Shown here: one piece after another, positions 25,186 through 33,182 of the stretch | How positions within the stretch are numbered: position 1 is the stretch's first letter | Layout: each line of letters opens with the position of its first letter | Source: Verrucomicrobiales bacterium | GTDB taxonomy: Bacteria > Verrucomicrobiota > Verrucomicrobiia > Limisphaerales > UBA11320 | Assembly (NCBI GenBank): GCA_016793885.1 | Contig: JAEUHE010000093.1 | Span: forward strand, 1-64,000 | DNA: 64,000 nucleotides | Direction: 5' to 3' | Made by a program: the position numbers and the translations under genes | Notes under the pieces: generated by a model | Database searches by the model: none | The model's input: only the letters and a program-made list of their open reading frames with translations | What the model was told of the DNA's origin: nothing

Positions 25186-25833
25186 ATGAAACAACTGCTG
25201 TGGATGGTGGGGATCTTTTGGGGTCTCGCCGAAACTGGGATGGGAACCTGCAGCGCGCAGGAGCCAGCCTACCAGATGGATTTTGAGAAAATCGAGGCCG
25301 GTAAGGTCCCGGAGGAATTCCTCGTTCTCGACGGCGCCTTCGGGGTGAGGGAGGAAAGCGGAAACCGATTCTTGGAGCTTCCCGGGGCACCGCTGGAGAC
25401 CTTCGGGACCCTGTTCGGCCCGACGGCCAAAGACGGCCTTAAGGTGGGGGCCCGCATTTTCGGCACCAGCAAAGGTCGCCGCTTTCCCGTGATGGGAGTA
25501 GGGCTCAACGGTGCCGTTCCCTTACGCCTGCAAGTGACTCCGTCCAAGAAGGCGCTGGAGCTTTTCAAGGGTGACGACCTCCTGACTTCAACTCCTTTTC
25601 AATGGAGCTCAGGGGCTTGGACCGAGTTTCGCCTGCAGTTGGTGAAGGTCAAAGACGGGGAGTGGAAGCTATCTGGGAAAGCGTGGAAGCAAGGCGAATC
25701 AGAGCCGGAGACTTGGACACTGACTCACGGTTTGTCGGAAGCACCAGCGGGTGGCCGGGCTTCCATCTGGGGCAAACCCTTCGCGGAGACGCCCATCCGA
25801 TTCGACAACCTCGCAGTTTGGAAACTCCCCTGA
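25186..25833 (+). CDS. Exported hypothetical protein, jelly-roll-like
   Basis: The ATG at 25186, preceded by GAAAGAA, opens a signal peptide (MKQLLWMVGIFWGLAETGMG to CSAQ); 215 residues. The mature part starts with PAYQMDFEKIEAGKVPEEFLV-like strands and contains FRLQLVKVKDGEWKLSGKAW and a closing RFDNLAVWKLP. This pattern, opening with 'DFE...G..P..F' and ending 'FDNLxVW', is seen in concanavalin-like domains such as DUF1080 relatives, but no catalytic residues can be pointed to. It is divergent from the amidohydrolase operon and converges on infC with 12 bases between them. Confidence 0.7.
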   Translation: MKQLLWMVGIFWGLAETGMGTCSAQEPAYQMDFEKIEAGKVPEEFLVLDGAFGVREESGNRFLELPGAPLETFGTLFGPTAKDGLKVGARIFGTSKGRRFPVMGVGLNGAVPLRLQVTPSKKALELFKGDDLLTSTPFQWSSGAWTEFRLQLVKVKDGEWKLSGKAWKQGESEPETWTLTHGLSEAPAGGRASIWGKPFAETPIRFDNLAVWKLP

Positions 25834-25845
25834 CCCGTATTCCCT

Positions 25846-26619
25846 TTAACCAGTAGACTCGTTCTGTTCCTCGGCCGGGGGAACCTCTAGGTTCGAAAAA
25901 GGCTGATTGAAGTCCGGCTGCGAGTCTGTGCCCACCCGAGGTGAGGAAGGCTGGGCGGGAGCCGACGGTTTTGAGGGACTGGAATGAGCAGGCGCTCGGT
26001 CGATCTGTTTGCTGGAGCTATCAGCAGCTGGATCCGCAACCTCCTCTTCTTGCCGGGGATTCTTAGCTCGCTTCGTGCGGGGCAGAGGACTGAGCATCGC
26101 CGTAATCCCTTTGCCAATAAGCTTCGGAGGCTGATCCGGGTGGCCGTAGGGGGCCACCTCCGCGATTAGCCGCTGAACTTGCTGGAAACCATATTCCTTG
26201 TGGGCCATCTCCCGGCCCCGAAAGCGCAACGTGACCTTGACCTTCATCTCATCGCAAAGGAAGTCGATAGCATGCGCCAGCTTCACGCCGAAATCATGCG
26301 GGTCAATCGATGGACTCAGCTGAATCTCCTTAACCTTGTTACTGTGCTGGTGCTTCTTCGATTCCTTCTCCCGCTTGGCTTGCTCGTAGCGGAATTTTCC
26401 GAAATCGACCAACCGGCAGACCGGCGGGGTCGCTGTGGCGGCAATCTCGACGAGATCAACCCCTTGCTGACGAGCCATGGTCAGCGCCTCCGGCAGAGTC
26501 AGCACGCCGACTTGGCTGCCGTCCTGACCGATGACACGGACCTCGCGGGCACGGATCTTGCCGTTCACCCTAATTTGAGGTCCGCTGGAAAAGTGACGAG
26601 GAGGATTGGGCCGGCTCAA
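25846..26619 (-). CDS. infC: Translation initiation factor IF-3
   Basis: The 257-residue protein has IF3-N (about 15-85: RVNGKIRAREVRVIG, LVEIAATATPPVCRLVDFGK) and IF3-C (about 93-177: EIQLSPSIDPHDFGVKLAHA, VTLRFRGREMAHKE). A disordered Ser/Pro/Glu tail of about 80 residues follows, roughly 40% more than the common length. It prevents premature 50S joining and checks the initiation codon on the 30S subunit. The frame starts with TTG (26617-26619), with GAGGG four bases upstream; no in-frame ATG lies near. IF-3 genes often use rare start codons because IF-3 discriminates against them, giving autoregulation. The usual partners rpmI and rplT are not next to it; an oppositely oriented gene follows. 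Confidence 0.96.
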   Translation of the reverse strand: MSRPNPPRHFSSGPQIRVNGKIRAREVRVIGQDGSQVGVLTLPEALTMARQQGVDLVEIAATATPPVCRLVDFGKFRYEQAKREKESKKHQHSNKVKEIQLSPSIDPHDFGVKLAHAIDFLCDEMKVKVTLRFRGREMAHKEYGFQQVQRLIAEVAPYGHPDQPPKLIGKGITAMLSPLPRTKRAKNPRQEEEVADPAADSSSKQIDRAPAHSSPSKPSAPAQPSSPRVGTDSQPDFNQPFSNLEVPPAEEQNESTG

Positions 26620-26898
26620 GAGGCCCTCACGGGTTGGAGAATGTCCATGACTTATTGGTCATTAGTAGCGTCTAAACAAGCGTCTAAAAGCGTAGTAATC
26701 GATGCTGGGTCTCACAATACCTGAGACGGGCAACGTGGTTGATTTTGAAAGTGTAATGGAGTCTTTGGCAAGCCGAAAGTCGGGCCTTTCGGGAAGAATT
26801 TTACCGACCCCTCACGGGATCCAAATGCCCCTTCGAAGTCACCCACAGTCTGCTGATCCTTTCTTGCCCTTCCCCGCAAGCCTGGTAGAATAGCGCCC

Positions 26899-27585
26899 GT
26901 GCTCCCCGCAAGCCTGAAAACACCAGCCGCAGTCCGCGCCCTGCCCTTCTTTGTTTGGGTTCTCCTCACCTCCCTCCAAGGCCAATTCGGAGCAGCCTCG
27001 GCGTATTGGCTCTACGCCGCCAAGACCCTGATTGGAGCTTGGATGATCTGGTCCGTGCGCGGGCTCATCGCCGAGCTGCGGTGGACCTTCAACGCCATTT
27101 CCATCGGCATGGGCGTTCTACTTTTCGCGATCTGGGTGGGCCTCGACGGACACTATCCGCCCCTCGGCCAACTCTTCTCCAAGACCCCCGCCCAACCCGC
27201 AGCGCCTTGGAACCCCTTCCAATTCTTTGGCGAGGCCAGTGCCCTGGGTTGGGGCATCATCGGCCTTCGGATCCTGGGAACTTCACTGGTGGTCCCGCCG
27301 ATCGAGGAAGCCTTTTACCGGTCGCTCATGTACCGCTCTATCGCACAGCCCGATTTTGAGAAGTTTCCCATCAACCAATTCTCCATGAAGGCTTTCCTCA
27401 TCACGTCGATCATCTTCGGCCTGGTGCACCCCAATCAGTGGATCGCCGGAATCCTCTGTGGCTTGGCCTTTCAGTGGCTGGCCCTGCGAAAAGGGGACCT
27501 TGGTGAGGCCATGGTCGCGCACGGCATCACCAATCTGTTGCTCGGAATCTATGTGGTCGTCAAAGGGGCCTGGCAGTTCTGGTAA
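26899..27585 (+). CDS. CPBP intramembrane protease, exosortase-associated type
   Basis: The 228-residue integral membrane protein has about seven hydrophobic segments and the three CPBP/Abi motifs: PIEEAFYRS (EExxxR, about residue 135), FGLVHPNQW (FxxxH) and HGITNLLLG (HxxxN). These are the glutamate-histidine catalytic set of CAAX-prenyl-protease-related enzymes. Length and motif spacing fit the small subgroup found in genomes with the PEP-CTERM/exosortase system (TIGR03008), which suits the PEP-CTERM array at 500-2714. The start is a GTG with no strong ribosome-binding site. Its substrate is not known. It stands alone. Confidence 0.87.
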   Translation: MLPASLKTPAAVRALPFFVWVLLTSLQGQFGAASAYWLYAAKTLIGAWMIWSVRGLIAELRWTFNAISIGMGVLLFAIWVGLDGHYPPLGQLFSKTPAQPAAPWNPFQFFGEASALGWGIIGLRILGTSLVVPPIEEAFYRSLMYRSIAQPDFEKFPINQFSMKAFLITSIIFGLVHPNQWIAGILCGLAFQWLALRKGDLGEAMVAHGITNLLLGIYVVVKGAWQFW

Positions 27586-27986
27586 CGCGGCCCAGATCAG
27601 CCCCCACCCCCCCTGCCGGCTCTCATCCCTACACCCGTAGCATGAGCAGCCCAAACCCAGGATTCCGTCAGGAATATCGGGTGTCGCTCCGCGACACGAT
27701 GGCTGGGGGACGACCAAACGGACTGCCTGTCATTCCATGACTTTGGATGGTGTCCCAGGCCAGGACACTGGGCCCCAAGTGGGGGGGGCAGGCCAATCCA
27801 TCCTGGGCTTGCTGACAGAAAACTCGCCCCGCCTGCACCTTAACCCGGCCTCTCGCAACTCGATTTAAGGTTTGGAGGCGCGAGTGCCGATGGAAGCAAG
27901 TGCTGAGTGTGTCTCGTTTTCCGGCGAGCAGAGGATCGACGCGACTCTGGACGAGAACGAAGACCACCCAAGCAAGGGAAGAGCCT
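27586..27986. other. Intergenic region without a recognised gene
   Basis: The gap holds G- and C-runs (a run of C near 27605 and of G near 27782) and one short inverted repeat, GTGTCC-CAGGCCA-GGACAC, near 27751-27769, which could act as a weak terminator for the protease gene. No coding sequence, RNA motif or convincing promoter was seen. AAGGGAAGAG just before 27987 is the ribosome-binding site of the next gene. Confidence 0.4.
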
Positions 27987-29195
27987 ATGCCATCATTTGT
28001 CTACGTAGCACGAGAGACCGGAAGCGGACGGGAGATCAAGAACACCATCGATGCGGCCACTGAGCAGGCAGCGATCGCGTTGCTCCTGAACAAGAACCTC
28101 CTGGTTGTTTCGATCCAGGAGAAGGTGGGCAAGAAGGGGAAGACGGCGGGAGGAGCAGTCAATCTCCAGGATTTAGTCGTGTTCACCCGCCAGCTGGCCA
28201 CCATGATTGACGCCGGTTTGGCGATGGTACAGTCGCTTCAAGCGCTGGCCGAACAAACCTCGAACAAGATTATGCGGGACGTCATCAAGGACGTCACCAG
28301 CCGGGTCGAAGGTGGCGACAGTTTCTCGGAAGCGCTGGCCAAACATCCCAAAGTCTTTAACAAACTCTATGTGTGCATGGTGGGCGCCGGCGAGCGCGGC
28401 GGTCTGCTGGCCGAGATCTTGGCCCGTCTCGCCACCTACCTGGAAAACACCGCCCGACTGCGGAAGAAAGTGAAATCGGCGATGATGTATCCGGTGGGTG
28501 TCACGCTGGTCGCTTTGGCCATCACTGTCTTCCTGCTGGTGAAAGTCGTGCCGGTCTTCGGCGAAATTTACTCCGGCTTCGGTTCGAAGCTTCCGGGTCC
28601 GACACAAACACTGATCGACCTGAGCAACTGGATGCAAAAATGGATCTATCTGATCATCCCGGCCGTAGGCGTTGGGGTGTATGGCTGGATGTTGTGGATC
28701 AAAACCGCCAAGGGGCGCGAGTTCTGGGACCGCTACCGCATCCGCCTGCCGATCTTCGGTCACATCGCCCACAAGATCTGTCTAGCGCGGTTCACCCGCA
28801 CATTGGCATCGTTGGTTCGCAGCGGTGTCCCCATCCTGGAAGTGCTGGGAATCGTTGCCAACACGTGCGGCAACGTCGTCATGGAGAAAGCGATCCGGAC
28901 CGCAACCGTGGACATCGAGCGCGGTGAGGGACTCGCGATCGCGATCTCGAAGCATCCCATCTTTCCGTCCATGCTCATCCGCATGATGACCGCCGGTGAG
29001 CAAACAGGTAAAGTAGAGCAGATGCTCGAGCGAGTTTCGGACTTCTATGACGATGAAGTGGAGACGATTCTCAGCGGACTTACCTCCCTGATCGAACCCC
29101 TCTTGATCGTGTTCCTGGGCTGCACGGTCGGCGGTATCGCCATTTGTATGTTCTTGCCCATCTTCAAGATGTCGGAGCTGGTAAACGCAAAGTAA
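27987..29195 (+). CDS. Type II secretion/type IV pilus inner-membrane platform protein (GspF/PilC family)
   Basis: A longer frame exists, but AAGGGAAGAG precedes the ATG at 27987, where the family's typical MPSFVYVARE begins; 402 residues. Two T2SSF domains (about 65-190 and 270-395) each have the R-Q-L-A-T-M-I-x-A-G or RTLASLVRSGVP motif and an E-R-G-E-G/GGDSFSEAL pair. Three membrane spans are visible (about 168-192, 220-242 and 370-395). It forms the inner-membrane platform that couples the assembly ATPase to pseudopilin or pilin extrusion. No ATPase, pilin or secretin gene is nearby, so it is a detached component; whether it serves pili or secretion cannot be told. A strong terminator follows. 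Confidence 0.92.
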   Translation: MPSFVYVARETGSGREIKNTIDAATEQAAIALLLNKNLLVVSIQEKVGKKGKTAGGAVNLQDLVVFTRQLATMIDAGLAMVQSLQALAEQTSNKIMRDVIKDVTSRVEGGDSFSEALAKHPKVFNKLYVCMVGAGERGGLLAEILARLATYLENTARLRKKVKSAMMYPVGVTLVALAITVFLLVKVVPVFGEIYSGFGSKLPGPTQTLIDLSNWMQKWIYLIIPAVGVGVYGWMLWIKTAKGREFWDRYRIRLPIFGHIAHKICLARFTRTLASLVRSGVPILEVLGIVANTCGNVVMEKAIRTATVDIERGEGLAIAISKHPIFPSMLIRMMTAGEQTGKVEQMLERVSDFYDDEVETILSGLTSLIEPLLIVFLGCTVGGIAICMFLPIFKMSELVNAK

Positions 29196-29243
29196 GGGGA
29201 TGGGGTGAGCAAACTCGGTTGCCCGAGAGGGCGACCGCACCTG

Positions 29244-29283
29244 GAACGCCAGGCCGGACACGGCCTGGCGTTCTGCTTTTTTT
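29244..29283 (+). terminator. Rho-independent terminator of the GspF/PilC gene
   Basis: A perfect 13-base stem (GAACGCCAGGCCG with its complement) around the loop GACA spans 29244-29273 and is followed by CTGC and a run of seven T residues. Confidence 0.93.
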
Positions 29284-29367
29284 GGTTGGTTTTCTTCAAC
29301 CGCATCATAACATGCGCGCTCGTTTGAAGCTGAAAGGCCGAAAAGCGGCCTAATAATTGAGAAGAAT

Positions 29368-30333
29368 ATGCCACTGACACACACTCGAGATCTTTTTTCC
29401 AAGGCCCTCAAGGGGAAGTACGCCCTCGGAGCGTTCAACGTCAACAACATGGAGCTGCTCCAGGCCATCATCGAAGCCTGTGAAGAGGAAAAGGCTCCGG
29501 TAATGCTCCAGATCTCCAAAGGTGCACGCCAGTATGCCAACCCGGTGTACCTCAGGAAGTTAATTGAAGCGGCCGTCAGCCTCTCGACGATTCCCATTGC
29601 CGTACACCTGGACCATGGCGATTCGTTCGAGCTGTGCAAGGAGTGCATTGATGAAGGGTTTACCAGCGTCATGATTGACGCGAGCCATGAGCCGTTCGAA
29701 AAGAATGTCGAGATCTGCAAAAAAGTTGTGGAATACGCCCACAAGCACAATTGCGTGGTCGAGGGCGAACTCGGTCACTTGGTCGGCGCCCAGTTTGACG
29801 AGGGTGAAGAGGGTGGATCTTTCTCAACCGGTGGGCACTACACCCATCCCGATGAAGCCGTGCAATTCGTTAAAGAGTCCGGAGTTGATTCCCTCGCGGT
29901 AGCGATTGGGAACTCCCACGGCGCCTACAAGTTTAAAGGCGAACAGCACCTCGACCTCGAACGACTGAAAGCCATCAAGGCCGCGCTCATGAACGCGGGC
30001 ATGGGCGACTATCCGCTGGTGCTCCATGGAGCCTCGAGCGTACCCAAGGATCTGGCTCAGGAGATCAACAAATATGGCGGCAAACTCGGCGAAGACACCG
30101 CTGGCGTCTCTGAATCCGACATCGAGGTGGCACGACGAACCGGCTGCACCAAGGTGAACATCGACACCGATCTGCGATTGGCTATGACGGCTGGCATTCG
30201 CAAGGTGCTTTGGGAAAACCCGAAGGAATTCGATCCCCGTAAATACCTCGCGCCGGCCCGAAAAATGGTGAAGGAACTCGTGCGCCACAAATTGCGCAAC
30301 GTCCTTTGCTGCGCTGGCCATGCGTTCGACTAG
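29368..30333 (+). CDS. fba: Class II fructose-bisphosphate aldolase
   Basis: The 321-residue enzyme splits fructose-1,6-bisphosphate into glyceraldehyde 3-phosphate and dihydroxyacetone phosphate in glycolysis and runs in reverse in gluconeogenesis. Zinc and substrate motifs are present: GAFNVNNMELLQAI near the start, HLDHG (about 80-84), the EGELGHL segment, AVAIGNSHGAYKF and LHGASSVP, then VNIDTDLR for phosphate binding. GAGAAG lies before the ATG. A tagatose-bisphosphate aldolase role cannot be excluded from sequence alone. It is monocistronic, between two strong terminators. Confidence 0.93.
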   Translation: MPLTHTRDLFSKALKGKYALGAFNVNNMELLQAIIEACEEEKAPVMLQISKGARQYANPVYLRKLIEAAVSLSTIPIAVHLDHGDSFELCKECIDEGFTSVMIDASHEPFEKNVEICKKVVEYAHKHNCVVEGELGHLVGAQFDEGEEGGSFSTGGHYTHPDEAVQFVKESGVDSLAVAIGNSHGAYKFKGEQHLDLERLKAIKAALMNAGMGDYPLVLHGASSVPKDLAQEINKYGGKLGEDTAGVSESDIEVARRTGCTKVNIDTDLRLAMTAGIRKVLWENPKEFDPRKYLAPARKMVKELVRHKLRNVLCCAGHAFD

Positions 30334-30388
30334 GCTGCCGGCCGTTGATCTCGCCTAGATCGACTCAACCACACACAGCCTTCGCTTT

Positions 30389-30424
30389 CGGGGTAACGGG
30401 CGCGTAGCCAGTTACCCCGTTTTC
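30389..30424 (+). terminator. Rho-independent terminator of the aldolase gene
   Basis: CGGGGTAAC (30389-30397) pairs with GTTACCCCG (30411-30419), followed by a run of four T from 30420 on, about 55 bases after the stop codon. Confidence 0.9.
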
Positions 30425-30490
30425 ATTGTTTATTGGGGCAATTTGCTGTCCCAAATGTCAGTCGCCCATTCGGTCGGAACTCAAGACATC

Positions 30491-31756
30491 ATGGACACCA
30501 CACAAAACACCCGCATCGTCGTCCTTGGCGCCGGATTCGGAGGACTGGCCTTCTGCCAAGCCCTGCCTCACCCTTCAGCTCAGATCACGCTGATCGACCG
30601 GCAAAACCACCATTTGTTCCAGCCCCTGCTGTACCAGGTGGCCACCGCCGGGCTGTCCGCCCCCGACATCGCCCAGCCCATCCGGTCCATCCTTTCGGAT
30701 CAAACCAATGTGACGGTCTTGCTGGATGAAGTGACCTCGCTCGATTTGAAAAACAAGCAGGTCGGACTGAAGTCGCAAACTCTCGAGTTTGATTTTCTGG
30801 TGCTCGCGCTCGGGGGAGTCACCACCTACTTCGGCCACCCGGAGTGGGAGGCCGTGGCGCCTGGGCTGAAATCCTTGGAGGATGCGGTGCGGATCCGCAG
30901 GAAGGTGCTGCTGGCCTTCGAACGAGCGGAGATGGAGCGCGACCCCGCGGTCCTGAAACGACTGATGACACTGGTGGTGATCGGTGGGGGCCCCACCGGT
31001 GTGGAACTGGCCGGTGCCTTCGCGGAACTTGCTAACAACGTGCTCAAGGCGGATTTCCGGCACATCGACCCCAGCCAAGCACGGGTCATTCTCATCGAAG
31101 CCTCCCCGTTCGTGCTGTCCAACTTTCCGCCCGACCTCGCGATGAGCGCCACCGAAACCCTCCGCCAAATGGGCGTGGAGGTGCGCACGGAGCGCAAGGT
31201 GAAAAACCTGTCTCCGGGTTTGGTGGAACTGGATGACGGCACCCTCATCGAGGCAGAAAACATTATCTGGGCGGCCGGCGTCGGCGCCAATCCACTCACC
31301 CGCACGCTGGGAGTCGAACTCGATCGAGCCGGGCGGATCAAGGTGAACCCGGACTGCAGCATCCCGGGACATCCCACGGTGTTCGCCATCGGCGATCTGG
31401 CCGCCATGATGCAATCCGATGGAAAACCGGTTCCGGGTGTCTCCCCCGCCGCGATGCAGATGGCTCGGCACGTGGCTGGAATCATCACCGAGGAAATACG
31501 CCACCCGGCAACCGCCCCAGCCGTTCGTCCCCCCTTTCGCTATTGGGACAAAGGATCGATGGCCACCATCGGACGCTCCGCAGCGGTGGCGCAGTTGCGA
31601 GACTTTCATCTGACCGGGTTCACCGCCTGGCTGGCCTGGCTTTTCGTGCATCTGCTGTTTCTCATCGGGTTCCGCAATAAAATCAGCGTCTTGGTTCAGT
31701 GGGCGTACTCGTACTTCACCTACAAGCGAGGCGCGCGGATCATCACGAAGATTTAG
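30491..31756 (+). CDS. ndh: Type II NADH:quinone oxidoreductase
   Basis: The frame starts at 30443, but the ATG at 30491 (MDTTQNTRIVVLGAGFGG) places the FAD-binding motif at the usual distance; 421 residues. Motifs: GAGFGG near residue 13 for FAD, LALGG, VIGGGPTGVELAG near 165 for NADH, and FAIGDLAAM near 305 for FAD. The C-terminal span LAWLFVHLLFLIGF anchors the protein at the membrane. NDH-2 oxidises NADH and reduces quinone without pumping protons. The next gene encodes a small c-type cytochrome, but no functional link is shown. Confidence 0.92.
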   Translation: MDTTQNTRIVVLGAGFGGLAFCQALPHPSAQITLIDRQNHHLFQPLLYQVATAGLSAPDIAQPIRSILSDQTNVTVLLDEVTSLDLKNKQVGLKSQTLEFDFLVLALGGVTTYFGHPEWEAVAPGLKSLEDAVRIRRKVLLAFERAEMERDPAVLKRLMTLVVIGGGPTGVELAGAFAELANNVLKADFRHIDPSQARVILIEASPFVLSNFPPDLAMSATETLRQMGVEVRTERKVKNLSPGLVELDDGTLIEAENIIWAAGVGANPLTRTLGVELDRAGRIKVNPDCSIPGHPTVFAIGDLAAMMQSDGKPVPGVSPAAMQMARHVAGIITEEIRHPATAPAVRPPFRYWDKGSMATIGRSAAVAQLRDFHLTGFTAWLAWLFVHLLFLIGFRNKISVLVQWAYSYFTYKRGARIITKI

Positions 31757-31837
31757 CCTCGGATCGCAACTTGGGGCTAGATCCGGACAATTCCAGACAA
31801 GCCAATCCCGCTGACAGGCCATTGATTGAGATTGCGT

Positions 31838-32281
31838 ATGAAACGGAATCTCCTTCTCGCCGGGCTTTTGGTTCTCACCAGCGTTCTGGCATTTGCAGCC
31901 ACCTTCGAACGGGGCAAACGAGCACAGCCACCCGCCATACGAGAGTTTATGCGCCAGAAGCTAGCCCACTCACAAGCCGTTCTGGAGGGGCTATCCGTGG
32001 AGGATTACAGCCAGATCTTGAGCAATGCCAAGAAGCTGATCGCCATGTCCCAGGATGGAAACTGGGCAGTCCTGGGTGGAGCGGAGTATGCCGAGTTGAG
32101 TCAGAACTTTCGGCGCAACGCCGAGGCCCTGGTCAAAGCGGCGAACCTCGCCAGCTTGGATGGAGCAACCCTCGCCTACGTGCGGGTGACGATGAGCTGC
32201 GTGGAGTGCCATAAATACGTGCGCTCCCGCCAGAACGCGAGCATCCCCAGCGAGAGTACCGTTATTGCTGCGTTACGGTGA
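31838..32281 (+). CDS. Small exported c-type cytochrome, one heme
   Basis: The frame opens with TTG at 31826, but the ATG at 31838 begins a signal peptide (MKRNLLLAGLLVLTSVLAFA); 147 residues. The mature protein is helical and carries one heme motif, CVECH, near residue 122, close to the C-terminus. A late CxxCH behind a helical bundle resembles class II cytochromes (cytochrome c' fold). It is predicted to be periplasmic. Its last 20 bases overlap the end of the converging TraB/GumN gene. It could take electrons from the quinone pool fed by NDH-2, but that is only a neighbourhood inference. Confidence 0.83.
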   Translation: MKRNLLLAGLLVLTSVLAFAATFERGKRAQPPAIREFMRQKLAHSQAVLEGLSVEDYSQILSNAKKLIAMSQDGNWAVLGGAEYAELSQNFRRNAEALVKAANLASLDGATLAYVRVTMSCVECHKYVRSRQNASIPSESTVIAALR

Positions 32282-33161
32282 ACCCTTTGCGACGAAGCAT
32301 CTCGACCACGCTGTCTTTACCCACCAGGTGCGCACAGCCTACGATCACCACCGCAGGCCGACCTTCCCGAACCAGGGCTTCGATCTTAGGGATCCAGCTC
32401 GCGTTGCGGTCCACCAAAAGCCGCTTGTAAAGCTTGGGCTGCCCCTTCAGGGAGTCGTTCATGAGCTTGTCTAAGCCGGCGGCGTCGCCGGTCCTCCAGG
32501 CAGTGACCATCTGGTCCATGAGAGGACGAAGCCGGTCCATCTCATCCAGGGTTTGGGAGAGAAAAGCCGCCTCGTCGGCCGGCGCCAGATCCGCGAAGAA
32601 CGACAATTGAGCCTCCACTGTTTCCAGGCCAATGATCCGCTTCTTCGCTTCTTTGGCTATCGCGTGATAGTGATGGTCGACCCCTTCAGTGGGGTTGTAC
32701 CCCTGCTCCTGCAGGTCCATCGTGATCAAAGTGACCGCGACCAACCAGGGCCTCATGCCCCCGATCAACTCCATGGGCAAGCCTGCCGCCGTGGCCTTCT
32801 TTTTGACCCGAGCGTAGAGTGGGGCATCCAATGTCCCCGCCAAGGTCTTACCTTCCGGATACTGACCGCCCTGAAGCATTTTCATCATGCCCTCAGGCTT
32901 GGACATCGCTTCAAGGTCTGTCTCAAAGGCAACGACCTCGGCATTTTTCACGGCGTCCTCGATCGGCTTGGCGAGGGGATAGGAATCCTCCTTGAGGAAA
33001 TGGACCGAGCCAAGCAGGTGGATCCGGGCGTTTCCCGACCGGACCTCCCACAAGCTCAACTTGCCTCCAACCGGAACGGGATCCTTCGCCGAGAGCCAAA
33101 AAACAGCAGCCAGCTGAAGCAGGACTGCCACTGTGACGGAGGATCGGTTGGGCGCGAGCAT
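32262..33161 (-). CDS. TraB/GumN family exported protein
   Basis: The 299-residue protein has a signal segment (SSVTVAVLLQLAAVFWLSA) and the family's conserved points: LLGSVHFLKED (G-x-x-H, about residue 52), VAFETDLEAM, GVDHHYHAIA, IIGLETVEAQL and a late GCAHLVGKDSV. The fold is thought to be a metalloprotease-like TIKI/TraB type with the GxxH and late GxxH-like (GCAH) motifs as active-site parts; substrates in bacteria are unknown. It is probably periplasmic. Its end overlaps the cytochrome gene by 20 bases on the other strand. It starts 21 bases after the end of dapL and may be co-transcribed. Confidence 0.88.
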   Translation of the reverse strand: MLAPNRSSVTVAVLLQLAAVFWLSAKDPVPVGGKLSLWEVRSGNARIHLLGSVHFLKEDSYPLAKPIEDAVKNAEVVAFETDLEAMSKPEGMMKMLQGGQYPEGKTLAGTLDAPLYARVKKKATAAGLPMELIGGMRPWLVAVTLITMDLQEQGYNPTEGVDHHYHAIAKEAKKRIIGLETVEAQLSFFADLAPADEAAFLSQTLDEMDRLRPLMDQMVTAWRTGDAAGLDKLMNDSLKGQPKLYKRLLVDRNASWIPKIEALVREGRPAVVIVGCAHLVGKDSVVEMLRRKGFTVTQQ

Positions 33162-33182
33162 GAGCGAGTGCCAGATTAGAAT

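Noticed and set aside
30575-31822. 415-residue minus-strand frame opposite ndh
   Set aside because: The plus strand has clear FAD and NADH motifs; the antisense product is His/Gly/Asp-rich without a family.
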